Below, piece after piece: positions 24,902 to 33,789 of a stretch of 64,000 bases of DNA (the stretch's first letter is position 1; each line of letters begins with the position of its first letter). The stretch covers positions 62,001 through 126,000 of the forward strand of contig CAJTIU010000013.1 of assembly GCA_910576335.1 (NCBI GenBank). The letters run 5' to 3'. Source of the DNA: Lachnospiraceae bacterium (GTDB lineage: Bacteria > Bacillota > Clostridia > Lachnospirales > Lachnospiraceae). Both the position numbers and the translations under genes were made by a program. The notes below the pieces were generated by a model that made no database searches, was not told the origin of the DNA, and worked only from the letters and a program-made list of their open reading frames with translations.

Positions 24902-25977
24902 GCTGTAATGCAAAGAAGGATCCAAATGGTACATGGAGAATACAGTACCGCTGGACAGATTGGACAGGAGCAAAAAAGAAATCACAGAAAAGAGGGTTCA
25001 AAACAAAGAAAGAAGCGGAAGAATGGTATGCGCATTTCTTATTGCAGCAGTCCTCTGATCCAACAATGACACTGGCTGATTTTTGGGAGATTTACAAGGC
25101 GGATATGGAAAAACGTCTGCGGAAAACAACCATGAAGCAGAAAGAGTATGTGATGAACGATAAGGTTTTGCCTTATTTTGGCAGTACGCCAATCAATGAA
25201 ATTTCTGCACCCATGATAAGGAAGTGGCAGGGCGAAATGATGGAGAAAGGCTTTAAGCCGACTTATTTAAAAACCATCCATAACCAGCTCAGCGCAATTC
25301 TGAATTACGCAGTCAATTTTTACGATTTGCGGTCTAATCCATGCCGGAAAGCGGGAAGTATGGGAAAGAGCAGGGCGGATGAAAGACCATACTGGACTTT
25401 GGAGGAATTTCAGAAGTTTTCCGATGTGATTATGGATAAGCAGGATTCATGGGTTGCATTTCAGATTCTATTCTGGACGGGGATGCGTCTGGGAGAACTG
25501 CTTGCGCTTCAGGTAAAGGATGTAAATTTTGAGGAAGGCACGATTACCATTGATGAATCCCTTGCGAGGATTGACGGAGAGGATTTGATAACCGCACCTA
25601 AAACAGAAAGTTCCATAAGGGTAATTACCATACATAAGGAATTGCAGGAGGTAATTAAAGAGTATATTTCAACGCTCTATCGGGCAAGGGCTGGCACACG
25701 TCTTTTTGCAGGAAGGACAAAGAGTTTCTTTGAACATGAAATGGAGCGTGGAATTAAGTTGTCGGGAGTAAAAAAGATTACCGTCCATTGTACCCGACAC
25801 AGCCATGCGAGTATGCTCGTGCAGATGGGGTTCAGTCCGGTGGAGATTGCAAAGCGGTTAGGGCATGGGAAAGTAACGACTACGATTGAAACATACTGTC
25901 ATCAGTCTATGGACGCACAGATAAAAATTGCAGACAGGCTTGGAAAGGTGGAGAGGGGTGAGGAAAGTGGCGTGTAA
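24898..25977 (+). CDS. int: Tyrosine recombinase/integrase of element 2
   Basis: 359 residues from ATG 24898, which has AAAGGAGG 8 bases upstream. It has the same length and domain order as the element 1 enzyme, and strongly conserved core segments (TYLKTIHNQLSAILNYAVNFYDLRSNP in the same place). Catalytic residues: Arg in GMRLGELLAL, the HCTRHSHASML box, GHGKVTTTIETYCH with His and Tyr. The kinship of the two integrases predicts related or identical attachment sites, in keeping with the tandem arrangement. Confidence 0.92.
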   Translation: MSCNAKKDPNGTWRIQYRWTDWTGAKKKSQKRGFKTKKEAEEWYAHFLLQQSSDPTMTLADFWEIYKADMEKRLRKTTMKQKEYVMNDKVLPYFGSTPINEISAPMIRKWQGEMMEKGFKPTYLKTIHNQLSAILNYAVNFYDLRSNPCRKAGSMGKSRADERPYWTLEEFQKFSDVIMDKQDSWVAFQILFWTGMRLGELLALQVKDVNFEEGTITIDESLARIDGEDLITAPKTESSIRVITIHKELQEVIKEYISTLYRARAGTRLFAGRTKSFFEHEMERGIKLSGVKKITVHCTRHSHASMLVQMGFSPVEIAKRLGHGKVTTTIETYCHQSMDAQIKIADRLGKVERGEESGV

Positions 25978-26302
25978 GCGTGAAGCGAGGTTTCGGCGAA
26001 ATACAATCGCTTTTTGGCTGAGTGATGAGGAAAAAGCGCAAGTAGAAGCGAGAATCATTTTGTCAGGGATTCCCAAAGGAGATTATTACCGTAAAGCTGT
26101 ATTGGGGCAGACAGTGACGGTAACTGCCGGAAATTATATGTCTAATAGGGTTGCAAAAGTTTTAGGACAGATATTAGAGCATCTTAGAAGTGGAAATACA
26201 GAAGATGAAAAATTACTGCTGGAATTGGTAAAGCAGTTAATAGAAATTGGACAGAATGAAAATGCCCCTGCTGGCAACAGGGACATTTCAAAAACGGATT
26301 AG
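25967..26302 (+). CDS. MobC-like relaxosome accessory protein
   Basis: 111 residues from GTG 25967, overlapping the integrase by 11 bases, with GAGGGGTGAGG upstream. RFRRNTIAFWLSDEEKAQVE and GIPKGDYYRKAVL resemble the ribbon-helix-helix region of mobilisation proteins. It is equal in length and position to 15276-15611. Probably helps the MobV relaxase at oriT. Confidence 0.7.
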   Translation: MACKREARFRRNTIAFWLSDEEKAQVEARIILSGIPKGDYYRKAVLGQTVTVTAGNYMSNRVAKVLGQILEHLRSGNTEDEKLLLELVKQLIEIGQNENAPAGNRDISKTD

Positions 26303-26414
26303 ATTGTTGGCGCAACCAAATCTGAATGCAAAAAGGACGAGCCTCTTTGTATATATTTTGCAGATTTATTATAACAAAGGCTTTTCCGGATGAAAAGGAG
26401 GAGAAGCAGTAAAA

Positions 26415-27062
26415 TTGAATATTTTTTCAGAAGTAAAGGAACATCTGACTGCAAGGCAGGCAGCAGAATATTATGGTCTGAAAGTTAAGAGAAATGGGAC
26501 TGCCTGTTGTCCGTTCCATGATGATAAGCACCCAAGTATGAAGATTGACAGAAATTATCACTGTTTTGCCTGTGGTGTGGGTGGAGATGTGATTGATTAT
26601 GTTTCCCGGATGTTTGGATTGTCACAGTATGATGCGGCGTTAAAGCTGGTAGAGGACTTTACTCTGCCTGTTGATGTAAAGAAAAATGAGGGGCTGAATG
26701 CGCAGGAAAAAGAGCGTATCCGTAAAGAAAAGACGGAGAAAAAGAGAATCATGCACATTCAGGAACGGTTTGAAAAATGGTGCAGTCAGACTGTTGATAT
26801 ATTGAAAAACTGCATTTCCGAGATTGACGGTGTAAATCATTTTCTCATTGGAAAACCGCCTGACATTATTTTTTCAGAGGATTATGCGCAGATGCTCCAT
26901 GTAGAGCCGGTCGTCAATTACTGGCTGGATATTCTGTGTATGGGAGATATTTCAGAAAGACGTGAATTGTTTTTGAAAGATAGGAAGAAGGTGGAGGAGA
27001 TTGCAGGAAAAGTCTGCACAGGCAGAAAACGAATTATGGGATGCAGTCGGGGAAGTGCTTGA
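26415..27062 (+). CDS. CHC2 zinc-finger DNA primase-like protein
   Basis: 215 residues from TTG 26415, with AAGGAGGAG upstream. The N-terminal zinc finger is intact: CCPFHDDKHPSMKID followed by YHCFACGVGGDVIDYV, giving the C-H-C-C pattern of DnaG-type primases. There is no TOPRIM domain, so priming would need another factor, most likely the VapE-like protein encoded next. The last 62 bases overlap that gene in another frame. Confidence 0.8.
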   Translation: MNIFSEVKEHLTARQAAEYYGLKVKRNGTACCPFHDDKHPSMKIDRNYHCFACGVGGDVIDYVSRMFGLSQYDAALKLVEDFTLPVDVKKNEGLNAQEKERIRKEKTEKKRIMHIQERFEKWCSQTVDILKNCISEIDGVNHFLIGKPPDIIFSEDYAQMLHVEPVVNYWLDILCMGDISERRELFLKDRKKVEEIAGKVCTGRKRIMGCSRGSA

Positions 27063-28359
27063 TGCGGAAACGAGTACAGTGGAGGATGTGCTGGAATCGC
27101 TGGCAAGAACACAGAAAGGAAATGTCAAATCCTCCATTGAAAACTGCATGACTATTTTATACAGAGATCCGGTTCTGAAAGATGTCATATGCAAAAATGA
27201 GCTGACCAATAAAACCGACATTGTGAAGCCGCTGTCATGGAAACGAAACGGAAGCTGTATCACCGATGTGGATATGTACCAGATCCAGCGTTATATAGAA
27301 ACAAATTATGGAATTTCCAGTGACAAGACAATTAATAAGGCTGTCAGTATTGTGGCAAGTGAAAAAAGTTACCATCCGATTCGAGAGTTTCTTGAATGTT
27401 TGCAATGGGATGGGAAAAACAGGATTTCAAGTCTGTTACCTCGTTTTCTTGGAGCAGATGATAATGAATATACAAGGGAAATAATGCGGCTTTTGATGCT
27501 GGCGGCAATACACCGGATTTATGAGCCGGGATGTAAGTTTGAGATTATGGTCTGTCTTGTAGGTGGTCAGGGTGCTGGAAAGTCTACATTTTTTCGCTTT
27601 CTTGCTGTCAATGATGAATGGTTTACGGATGATTTAAAGCGTATGGATGATGAAAATGTTTACAGCAAGATGCAGGGGCATTGGATTATTGAGATGTCGG
27701 AAATGCTTGCCACTGTCAATGCAAAAAGCATTGAAGATATTAAATCCTTTTTGAGCAGGCAGAAAGAAACCTACCGCATTCCGTATCAGACATATGCGGA
27801 GGACAGACCAAGACAGTGTATCTTTGTCGGCACATCAAACAATCTTGATTTTCTTCCGCTGGACAGGACGGGGAACAGAAGATTTGCGCCTGTTTTGGTT
27901 CATCAGGAGCGTGTGGAGAAACATATCCTTGAGGACGAAAAGGAGTCGAGGGAATATATTGTGCAGGCGTGGGCGGAGGCTATGGTTGTCTATAAGAATT
28001 GTACGCATGAGTTGAAGCTGTCAAAGGAAATGGAAGAATATCTGAAGAAGATGCAGAAGCAGTTTATGCCGGAAGATACAAAGGTGGGTGTTATTCAGGC
28101 TTGGCTGGATGATTGTACTGACGAATATGTATGCAGCGAGATGATTTACAGAGAAGCACTGCGGCATGAGTACGAAGAACCGAAACAATGGGAGATTAAG
28201 GAAATTAACAGCATTATGAATACCTGCATTGAAGGGTGGGAGAAAATTAGTTCTCACAGATTCGGAAAGTATGGATTGCAGCGTGGCTGGAAACAAAGAG
28301 GCGATATACAGGGATTTACGCCGCTGCCGGATAATGCGCAGACACCTTTTAAGGAGTAA
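27001..28359 (+). CDS. Virulence-associated protein E-like replicative helicase
   Basis: 452 residues from TTG 27001 with GTGGAGGAG just upstream. Walker A GGQGAGKSTFFRFLA (about residue 189), Walker B-like WIIEMSEM and sensor GTSNNLDFLPLDRTGNRRF are the landmarks of the VapE/D5-like superfamily III helicases of mobile elements. With the CHC2 protein it forms a minimal replication initiation pair. The overlap with the primase gene indicates coupled expression. Confidence 0.85.
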   Translation: MQEKSAQAENELWDAVGEVLDAETSTVEDVLESLARTQKGNVKSSIENCMTILYRDPVLKDVICKNELTNKTDIVKPLSWKRNGSCITDVDMYQIQRYIETNYGISSDKTINKAVSIVASEKSYHPIREFLECLQWDGKNRISSLLPRFLGADDNEYTREIMRLLMLAAIHRIYEPGCKFEIMVCLVGGQGAGKSTFFRFLAVNDEWFTDDLKRMDDENVYSKMQGHWIIEMSEMLATVNAKSIEDIKSFLSRQKETYRIPYQTYAEDRPRQCIFVGTSNNLDFLPLDRTGNRRFAPVLVHQERVEKHILEDEKESREYIVQAWAEAMVVYKNCTHELKLSKEMEEYLKKMQKQFMPEDTKVGVIQAWLDDCTDEYVCSEMIYREALRHEYEEPKQWEIKEINSIMNTCIEGWEKISSHRFGKYGLQRGWKQRGDIQGFTPLPDNAQTPFKE

Positions 28360-28390
28360 ATAGCAGTATATTTTAAACTCTTTTTAATCC

Positions 28391-28486
28391 GGTTTACAGG
28401 GCGCGTTTACGTTTTTGTAAGCGGTGTGTTTACAGCAGAATATAGGAAAATCAAGGCTTTTAGACATTTGTAAACGGTGTAAACAG
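28391..28486. repeat. Centromere-like repeats (parC candidate) upstream of parM
   Basis: GTTTAC-type words recur: GGTTTACAGGGCGCGTTTAC, TTTGTAAGCGGTGTGTTTAC and TTTGTAAACGGTGTAAACAG. They lie in the 190-base gap directly before the actin-like ATPase gene, the usual position of type II partition centromeres and of the site through which ParR represses the operon. Confidence 0.5.
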
Positions 28487-28551
28487 AAAAAAATGAAAAC
28501 GCAATAACAAGATTAACAACAATATGGAGGACTTTTTGGAGGACTTTTATT

Positions 28552-29475
28552 ATGCAGAAATATAACAATACAAAAATCATTATCGGGCTGGATCATGGCT
28601 ACGGAAATATAAAAACAGCGCACAGGGTATTCAGGACAGGAGTAGAATGCTTTGAAGAAGAACCGATAGTCAGCACAAATTATATCAAATATAAGGATAA
28701 GTATTATGTGATTGGGGAAAACCATTTGATTTATCAGGGGAATAAGACAGACTCACAGGACTTTTTTATCCTTACACTTGCAGGTTTGGCGGAGGAACTG
28801 AAGTTCCGAGGGCTGCATGAGGCGAAAGTGGCGCTGGCTGTCGGACTTCCGCTTGCTTGGGCGAAAAGTCAGGCGGCAGATTTTAAGAAATATCTGATGC
28901 AGGAGCGGGAGTTGTTCTTCTCATTCCGTAAGGAAAACTACAGGGTGCATTTGTGCGGAGTTGAAGTGTTTCCACAGGGATTTGCGGCAGTATGTAATGC
29001 TGGTTCGATGAAAGGTTTTAATATGATAGCGGATATCGGAAATGGCACGATGAACGTAATGCAGATTGTGGATGGCAGACCATTAGAGAAAAGCCTTGTG
29101 ACGGACAAATTCGGTGTGTCTATCTGTATGAAGGAAATTCAAAAGGAACTGTCAAAGTCGGCGGGGGAAAGCATACCGGAGATTATGATTGAGCCGATAT
29201 TGATAAACGGTTTGCAGGGCAGGACGGATGATGCGGCGAAAATAGTCAGCCGGATTGCGGAGCGGTATGCAGGAGATATTTTAAAGAGGCTGGTTGACTA
29301 TGGGTATAAAGAAAATCTGGTGCATCTGTATGTGATTGGCGGGGGCGGCTGTCTGCTTAAGTATTACAGCGATATTGTTTCAAAAGGGAATGTAACTTTT
29401 ATTGAGGATATCTGTGCCAATGCAAAAGGATATGAGTACCTTGCAATGCAGAAACAGCGCAGACAGGCATTGTAG
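28552..29475 (+). CDS. parM: ParM/StbA-like actin-fold segregation ATPase
   Basis: 307 residues. Actin/Hsp70-fold motifs: phosphate-1 IIGLDHGYGNIKTA at the N-terminus, phosphate-2 MIADIGNGTMNVM (about residue 160), adenosine motif LYVIGGGGCLL (about residue 262). These mark the ParM family, which polymerises to push plasmid copies apart. GGAGGACTTTTTGGAGGAC gives two overlapping ribosome sites. In an integrated element, it implies a circular, replicating stage that must be kept in dividing cells. Confidence 0.85.
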   Translation: MQKYNNTKIIIGLDHGYGNIKTAHRVFRTGVECFEEEPIVSTNYIKYKDKYYVIGENHLIYQGNKTDSQDFFILTLAGLAEELKFRGLHEAKVALAVGLPLAWAKSQAADFKKYLMQERELFFSFRKENYRVHLCGVEVFPQGFAAVCNAGSMKGFNMIADIGNGTMNVMQIVDGRPLEKSLVTDKFGVSICMKEIQKELSKSAGESIPEIMIEPILINGLQGRTDDAAKIVSRIAERYAGDILKRLVDYGYKENLVHLYVIGGGGCLLKYYSDIVSKGNVTFIEDICANAKGYEYLAMQKQRRQAL

Positions 29476-29490
29476 AAATGAGGTTTTAGA

Positions 29491-29940
29491 ATGAGGAAGA
29501 CCTATAAATGCAGCAATATAAAATTCTGCATGGAAGATGAAAACCAGCGTAGAACTTGGGAATACTTGCAGGGCATGACACGAAAAGACGGTTCTTATGG
29601 GAAGGTGCTTTCTGATGCGTTTGTGGCAGTTCTTGATGGGCAACTACGGGATAGAACTGATAAAGCGGTGAGCGATTCTGTTATTTCATTGGAGCAAGAT
29701 GCAGATATTTTTGGGAAGATACTGGAGAGGGCGTTGGAACAAAAATTCCATGAAATCATTCAAGAGTTGCAGAAAGTTTTGGCAGAGCAGATTCGTAACA
29801 GTTTCAGTGAATATGTTTCCACAGTTCATTTTGATGCAGAAGAACTGATAGAAAAGACTAATGTAGCCGGAATGGGGCAGACGCAGGAGCCGGAATTGTC
29901 CGAGGATATGATGGCGTTTGCTTTTGCAATGGGCGAATAG
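29491..29940 (+). CDS. ParR-like partner protein (inferred)
   Basis: 149 residues, 15 bases after parM. The N-terminus (SNIKFCMEDENQRRTWEYLQ) has the strand-helix pattern expected of ribbon-helix-helix ParR proteins, and the rest is helical and acidic, ending SEDMMAFAFAMGE. The ParR call rests mainly on position after parM and before the relaxase region. No enzymatic motif is present. Confidence 0.5.
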   Translation: MRKTYKCSNIKFCMEDENQRRTWEYLQGMTRKDGSYGKVLSDAFVAVLDGQLRDRTDKAVSDSVISLEQDADIFGKILERALEQKFHEIIQELQKVLAEQIRNSFSEYVSTVHFDAEELIEKTNVAGMGQTQEPELSEDMMAFAFAMGE

Positions 29941-30116
29941 GCGGTTCCGAAATTTTATATTCGGTACTAAATTCTGAAAAGGAAGCCTATGGAACGGTAC
30001 CGAAAAGATTAGATTCGGTACTGTTGCCCAAAACGAATGACGGCTGTATTCTGCCGGAATGAGCAGTCTGTCGGATGGTTTTTCCGGCAGACGGTATTTG
30101 CCAGCGGCAAATACTA

Positions 30117-30188
30117 CCCTCGGAGAGCGCCTTACTTCTGATGCGTATGCGTCAGAAGTAATAAGGCGTTACTTTTGACAAAAGTAAC
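30117..30188. other. Candidate oriT of element 2
   Basis: CCCTCGGAGAGCGC (30117-30130), a long hairpin (CGCCTTACTTCTGA against TCAGAAGTAATAAGGCG), and a second hairpin GTTACTTT-N5-AAAGTAAC ending at 30188. The flanking words match the element 1 block although the hairpin sequence differs. No gene in 29941-30239. Confidence 0.6.
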
Positions 30189-30239
30189 AAAACTGTAGTT
30201 AGTCTTGATACATAAAAATATGAGAAAGAGAGTGATGCA

Positions 30240-31601
30240 TTGGCGGCAAAAACAATTTCTTTTCCAAAGGGGAAAGGACATCTTACGCATAATAACAGGG
30301 ATTTCATCTGCAAGAATGTGGTGCCGGAAAGAACAGTTTGGAACCGGATTTACATACAGGAACCATTAAAAGATGCTTATGAGAAATGCTTCGGACAGGC
30401 GCTTCGGGATTATAATGCGACGCAGAAGCGTAAGGACAGGCGGAAGGAAGATTACTTGAAAGAGATAGAAAATTCCTGTAATAAGGAAAGGACATTTTAT
30501 GAAAATATCGTCCAGATTGGCAAAAAGACGGATACTCCGGTTGCAGACGAAAACGGTGTGTTGACGGAGGATGCAAAAGCGGCGATAGCGGTCTTGGAGC
30601 AATATGCAAGGACGTTTCAGGAACGTAATCCGAATCTGTATCTATTCAACTGCGTGATGCACTTAGACGAAGCGACACCGCATCTGCATATAGATTATAT
30701 TCCTGTGGCTCATGGATATAAAAACGGGATGAAGACACGCAACAGCCTGACAAAAGCATTCCAGCAGATGGGATTTGCAAAGGCGGTCAGCAGAAAGCAG
30801 AATGAAACGGTCGCATGGCAGGAACGGGAGAGGGAGTATCTGACGGAGTTGTGCAGGGAGCAGGGGATTGAAATAGAAGTCCTCGGTATACAGAGGGATA
30901 ACCTGTCGCTGCCAGAATATAAGGCGGCAATGCGTGAGGTGGAGCAGTTGGAACAGCAGGCAGTGGTGCTGGATAAGCGGAATGAGGCTCTTGAACAGCA
31001 GAATGATGATCTTGCGCAGAAAACATCGGAACTTTGCGGACAGGTGCAGGAAATGGAGGCGCAAAATAATGAGCTGGTTTTACAGGCACAGAAACTTACA
31101 GAGCAGATTGAGGAAGCGGAGGCAAAAGAGAAAGCGGCGAAGGAAGTACTTGCGAAACATGATTTAAGGGCGGAAACATTTAAAATGATTTCAAAGGAAG
31201 TGGCAGCGGAAACAAAAAGTATGAAAAGTGTTGCTGTTCCAATGACAAATCTTTTTGGCAGTGAGGAATATGTCAAAGTAAAGAAAAGTGACTGGAATAA
31301 AATACTGGATGCTTTCAGCAAGGCAGTATCAAGAAATCATCTTTTGGAAAAGTATGAGAAGAAAATTTTCGGTCTGGAGAAAAAGACAGCTGTGCTTGCA
31401 GATCAGGTTGAAAAACTAAAGAGGTTTGTAGCATCAAGAGGACTTGGAGAGATGTTTGTGGAATTTCTAAAATCACTTGCGCCAAAGACGATGAAACAAA
31501 AGCTGGAAGATGCAAAACTGGATGCGGTTGAACATAACTGCCAGAGAAAAAATCAGCAGGCATTGACTGAAAAGAATAAGCGGTGGCAGCAGGAAATGTA
31601 G
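30240..31601 (+). CDS. MobV-family relaxase of element 2
   Basis: 453 residues from TTG 30240 with GAAAGAGAG upstream. HUH motif CVMHLDEATPHLHIDYIPV (about residues 139-157), preceded by FQERNPNLYLFN as in the element 1 relaxase. The middle is a long coiled coil rich in Gln/Glu (NEALEQQNDDLAQKTSEL). Larger than its element 1 counterpart because of this coil and a longer C-terminus. Predicted to nick the adjacent oriT-like site. Confidence 0.9.
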   Translation: MAAKTISFPKGKGHLTHNNRDFICKNVVPERTVWNRIYIQEPLKDAYEKCFGQALRDYNATQKRKDRRKEDYLKEIENSCNKERTFYENIVQIGKKTDTPVADENGVLTEDAKAAIAVLEQYARTFQERNPNLYLFNCVMHLDEATPHLHIDYIPVAHGYKNGMKTRNSLTKAFQQMGFAKAVSRKQNETVAWQEREREYLTELCREQGIEIEVLGIQRDNLSLPEYKAAMREVEQLEQQAVVLDKRNEALEQQNDDLAQKTSELCGQVQEMEAQNNELVLQAQKLTEQIEEAEAKEKAAKEVLAKHDLRAETFKMISKEVAAETKSMKSVAVPMTNLFGSEEYVKVKKSDWNKILDAFSKAVSRNHLLEKYEKKIFGLEKKTAVLADQVEKLKRFVASRGLGEMFVEFLKSLAPKTMKQKLEDAKLDAVEHNCQRKNQQALTEKNKRWQQEM

Positions 31602-31627
31602 ATTTTATAGAAAGAGAGGAACAGAAA

Positions 31628-31981
31628 ATGAACATAACTTATGAGAAATGCGGAGATTATTTGATACCGAACTTAATTCCCGATCCAGAGCCGGAGGGGG
31701 AGTTGAGGAAATTTGGATTGATGCGGAAGTCTTATTTGGAGAATTATAGGAGAGGAATTTATTCAGGATTGCTGTTATCGGGAGAATTAAAAAGGCATCT
31801 GCTGATGATACAGGAACAGGCAGAGGAAAGATTTGATTTGCTGGTGGAGCAGATGGCAAAGCAGGAGGGAGTGACAGAACAGTTAAAGGCACAGGAACAG
31901 ATGCGTTGGGTGCAGAGAATGAATAGCATTAGGGCGAGGGCGGAGGAGATTGTGAGGGAAGAGATAATCTTTTGTCTATAA
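31628..31981 (+). CDS. tnpV: TnpV family transposon-encoded protein
   Basis: 117 residues from ATG 31628 with AGAGAGGA upstream. It shares with 18151-18528 the Leu-Pro-rich start (YLIPNLIPDPEPEGELRKFG), LLLSGELKRHLLMIQEQAEE and the closing QEGVTEQLKAQEQMRWVQRM. Function unknown; in Tn4451-like elements it travels with the mobilisation genes. Followed by an unrelated defence-type module. Confidence 0.75.
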   Translation: MNITYEKCGDYLIPNLIPDPEPEGELRKFGLMRKSYLENYRRGIYSGLLLSGELKRHLLMIQEQAEERFDLLVEQMAKQEGVTEQLKAQEQMRWVQRMNSIRARAEEIVREEIIFCL

Positions 31982-32171
31982 GTTGGAGAGAGCGTGGCGT
32001 TAGTCATGCTCTTTTATTACAAGGAAAAAGTTACTTTTGGGAGAAGTGGTATAGTGTTATGTCTGGTATTTCGTGAAAAAGGCAGTGAAAGTGTGGTGAA
32101 AAGCACAGAAATGGTGGAAAACACAACGATATAGTGATATAATACGAAATATATTTGGAGGGAAATGACGA

Positions 32172-32375
32172 ATGAAAGTAAGTTATAATCGTTTGTGGAA
32201 ATTAATGATTGATAAGAAAATGAAAAATTCGGAACTTCAAAAGAAAGCGCAGATAAGCGGCAATATCATTACAAGGCTCAATAAAGATGAGTTTGTTTCT
32301 ATGGAAACGATTGCGAAAATTTGTGATGTGCTTGAGTGTGGTGTTGATGATATTTTAGAATTTTCAAAAGATTGA
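32172..32375 (+). CDS. Small XRE/Cro-type regulator
   Basis: 67 residues, entirely a helix-turn-helix domain (SYNRLWKLMIDKKMKNSELQ, ISGNIITRLNKDEFVSMETI). GGAGGGAAATGACG precedes the ATG. Seven bases separate it from the truncated hsdM gene. Regulators of this kind often control restriction-modification genes. It is paralogous to 38582-38785. Confidence 0.8.
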   Translation: MKVSYNRLWKLMIDKKMKNSELQKKAQISGNIITRLNKDEFVSMETIAKICDVLECGVDDILEFSKD

Positions 32376-32382
32376 GGAGGAT

Positions 32383-33003
32383 ATGGGTGTGGCGGTAAAA
32401 ACAAAGGCGAAAGAAGTTTCTATGGAAGAGGCTTTATGGAAGTCTGCGGATAAATTAAGAGGTTCAGTAGAACCATCTGAATATAAGCATGTAGTTTTAA
32501 GTTTGTTTTTCCTAAAGTTTGCAAGTGATAAATTTGAGGCTCAGAGAGCGAGAATCATTGAAGATGGAATGGAGAAATTTGTGGATAATGTTGCATTCTA
32601 TACAAAAGATAACGTGTTCTATTTGCCGCAAGAGAGCAGATGGGCTTATATTATGGAGAACGCCAAGCAGGATGATATTGCTTTAAAGATAGATACAGCG
32701 CTTTTTACGATTGAGAAGATGAATCCTGTTTTAAAAGGTGCTTTGCCAGATAACTATTATTCCCGTTTACAGATTGATACAGTTAAACTGGCATCTTTGT
32801 TAGATGAAATCAATAAGATTGACACTATAAAGGATAAAGAGAATGACATTATTGGTCGTATGTACGAATATTTCCTAAGTAAGTTCGCTATTGCAGAGGG
32901 AAAAGGGAAAGGCGAATTCTATACGCCTAAAACGATTGTAAATTTAATTGCAGAGTTGATAGAGCCTTACGATGGGACATTATATGATGAGGCAGTTGCG
33001 TGA
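32383..33003 (+). pseudogene. hsdM: Type I restriction methylase HsdM, 5' fragment
   Basis: 206 residues matching the N-terminal helical domain of HsdM (EALWKSADKLRGSVEPSEYK, VVLSLFFLKFASDKFE) up to the start of the catalytic domain (GEFYTPKTIVNLIAELIEPY DGTLYD). The SAM-binding and NPPF motifs, about 300 residues, are missing: an unrelated sequence begins at about 32985 and a stop follows. No hsdS or hsdR is nearby. This is a dead remnant of a type I system truncated by recombination. Confidence 0.8.
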
Positions 33004-33527
33004 TTGATACAATATAATGGAGTTGAATGGGCGGAAAAAAGCAGAAATAAAAGGATTTTAACCGAGACTGCGTTTTGTGGTCTTTTTGTTTTGCCTTGTA
33101 GTAGTGATTGACATTACCAGAAACTGGTGCGAGAAATTGAATGTGCATACCTTTGTAACGATTGATAAGGGACTTTCGTTAAAAAGTGTGCAATCGTTAA
33201 TATGGTGTTGAATCCAATCCGAAATCTGTCTGTATTTTATTTGCAATAGTATGGAATAATCTTGTAACTCCCATAAACGATATCCACTACTATTCGTTAC
33301 GGACTTTTTCTTTTTGCTAGGTGTATGCGAAAATCCAAAGAACTCCTTTTTCCCTACCAATTATCAGGTGAATTACATGACTGATGAGCCAAGAACAAGT
33401 CCTCTGCACACCCTCAGTAAAAAAGACAATTATTTTATGTTTTAACAGGCACCCTAGCAAAACAAACAGAAAGCCTCGTATCAATCACGCAGCTACATCA
33501 TTAGGCGCAGTAATAAATGTAAGCCTG

Positions 33528-33556
33528 TTGACTTTAGACTAAAAATAGTTTATAAT
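33528..33556 (+). promoter_or_regulatory. Promoter of the AbrB-methylase-glycosylase operon
   Basis: TTGACT, 17 bases, TATAAT; transcription would start about 30 bases before the ATG at 33589. The rest of the gap 33004-33588 shows no recognisable gene, only AT-rich DNA after the hsdM break. Confidence 0.75.
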
Positions 33557-33588
33557 CAGACTGAACTCAAACTGGAAGGAGTACGAAT

Positions 33589-33789
33589 ATGACAGATTCT
33601 TGTATCTATCTTGATACTTATGTTTTGCAACAGGATATGCGGGTGAGGATGCCAAAGGCAATCTTGTCGAACTTGGGAATTGAAAAAGGAAAGACCAAAT
33701 TTGATATTTATCTTGACACAAATGATAATTCCTTGGTCTTCCGTATTCACAATGAAAATAGTGAAGGAGCAACAAAGAATGTCAGATAA
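33589..33789 (+). CDS. AbrB/MazE-like swapped-hairpin protein
   Basis: 66 residues. DMRVRMPKAILSNLGIEKGK is the classic AbrB/SpoVT DNA-binding hairpin (R.xxPKxxxxxLGIxKG), followed by FDIYLDTNDNSLVF. Its last bases overlap the start of the methylase gene by 11, so the two are coupled. AbrB-fold proteins serve as transcription controllers or antitoxins; here it probably controls the restriction-modification unit. Confidence 0.75.
   Translation: MTDSCIYLDTYVLQQDMRVRMPKAILSNLGIEKGKTKFDIYLDTNDNSLVFRIHNENSEGATKNVR

Larger units (their letters stand above)
23877..31981. mobile_element. Integrative mobilizable element 2 (right end uncertain)
   Basis: The same module order as element 1: XRE repressor (minus), excisionase, integrase, MobC-like protein, replication genes, oriT-like region, MobV relaxase, TnpV. 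The replication module differs (CHC2 primase and VapE helicase) and a ParM/ParR-like pair is added. No right attachment site was found, so the defence island after TnpV may be its cargo, and the element may extend further. Confidence 0.6.

Noticed and set aside
13289-31981. Classification of the two elements as full conjugative elements (ICEs)
   Set aside because: No VirB4, VirD4 coupling protein or other type IV secretion genes are seen; only mobilisation functions are present.
33058-33360. 100-residue minus-strand frame between hsdM fragment and the AbrB gene
   Set aside because: Low-complexity Lys/Ser/Thr text, no ribosome site, no recognised domain; treated as chance opening in AT-rich DNA.
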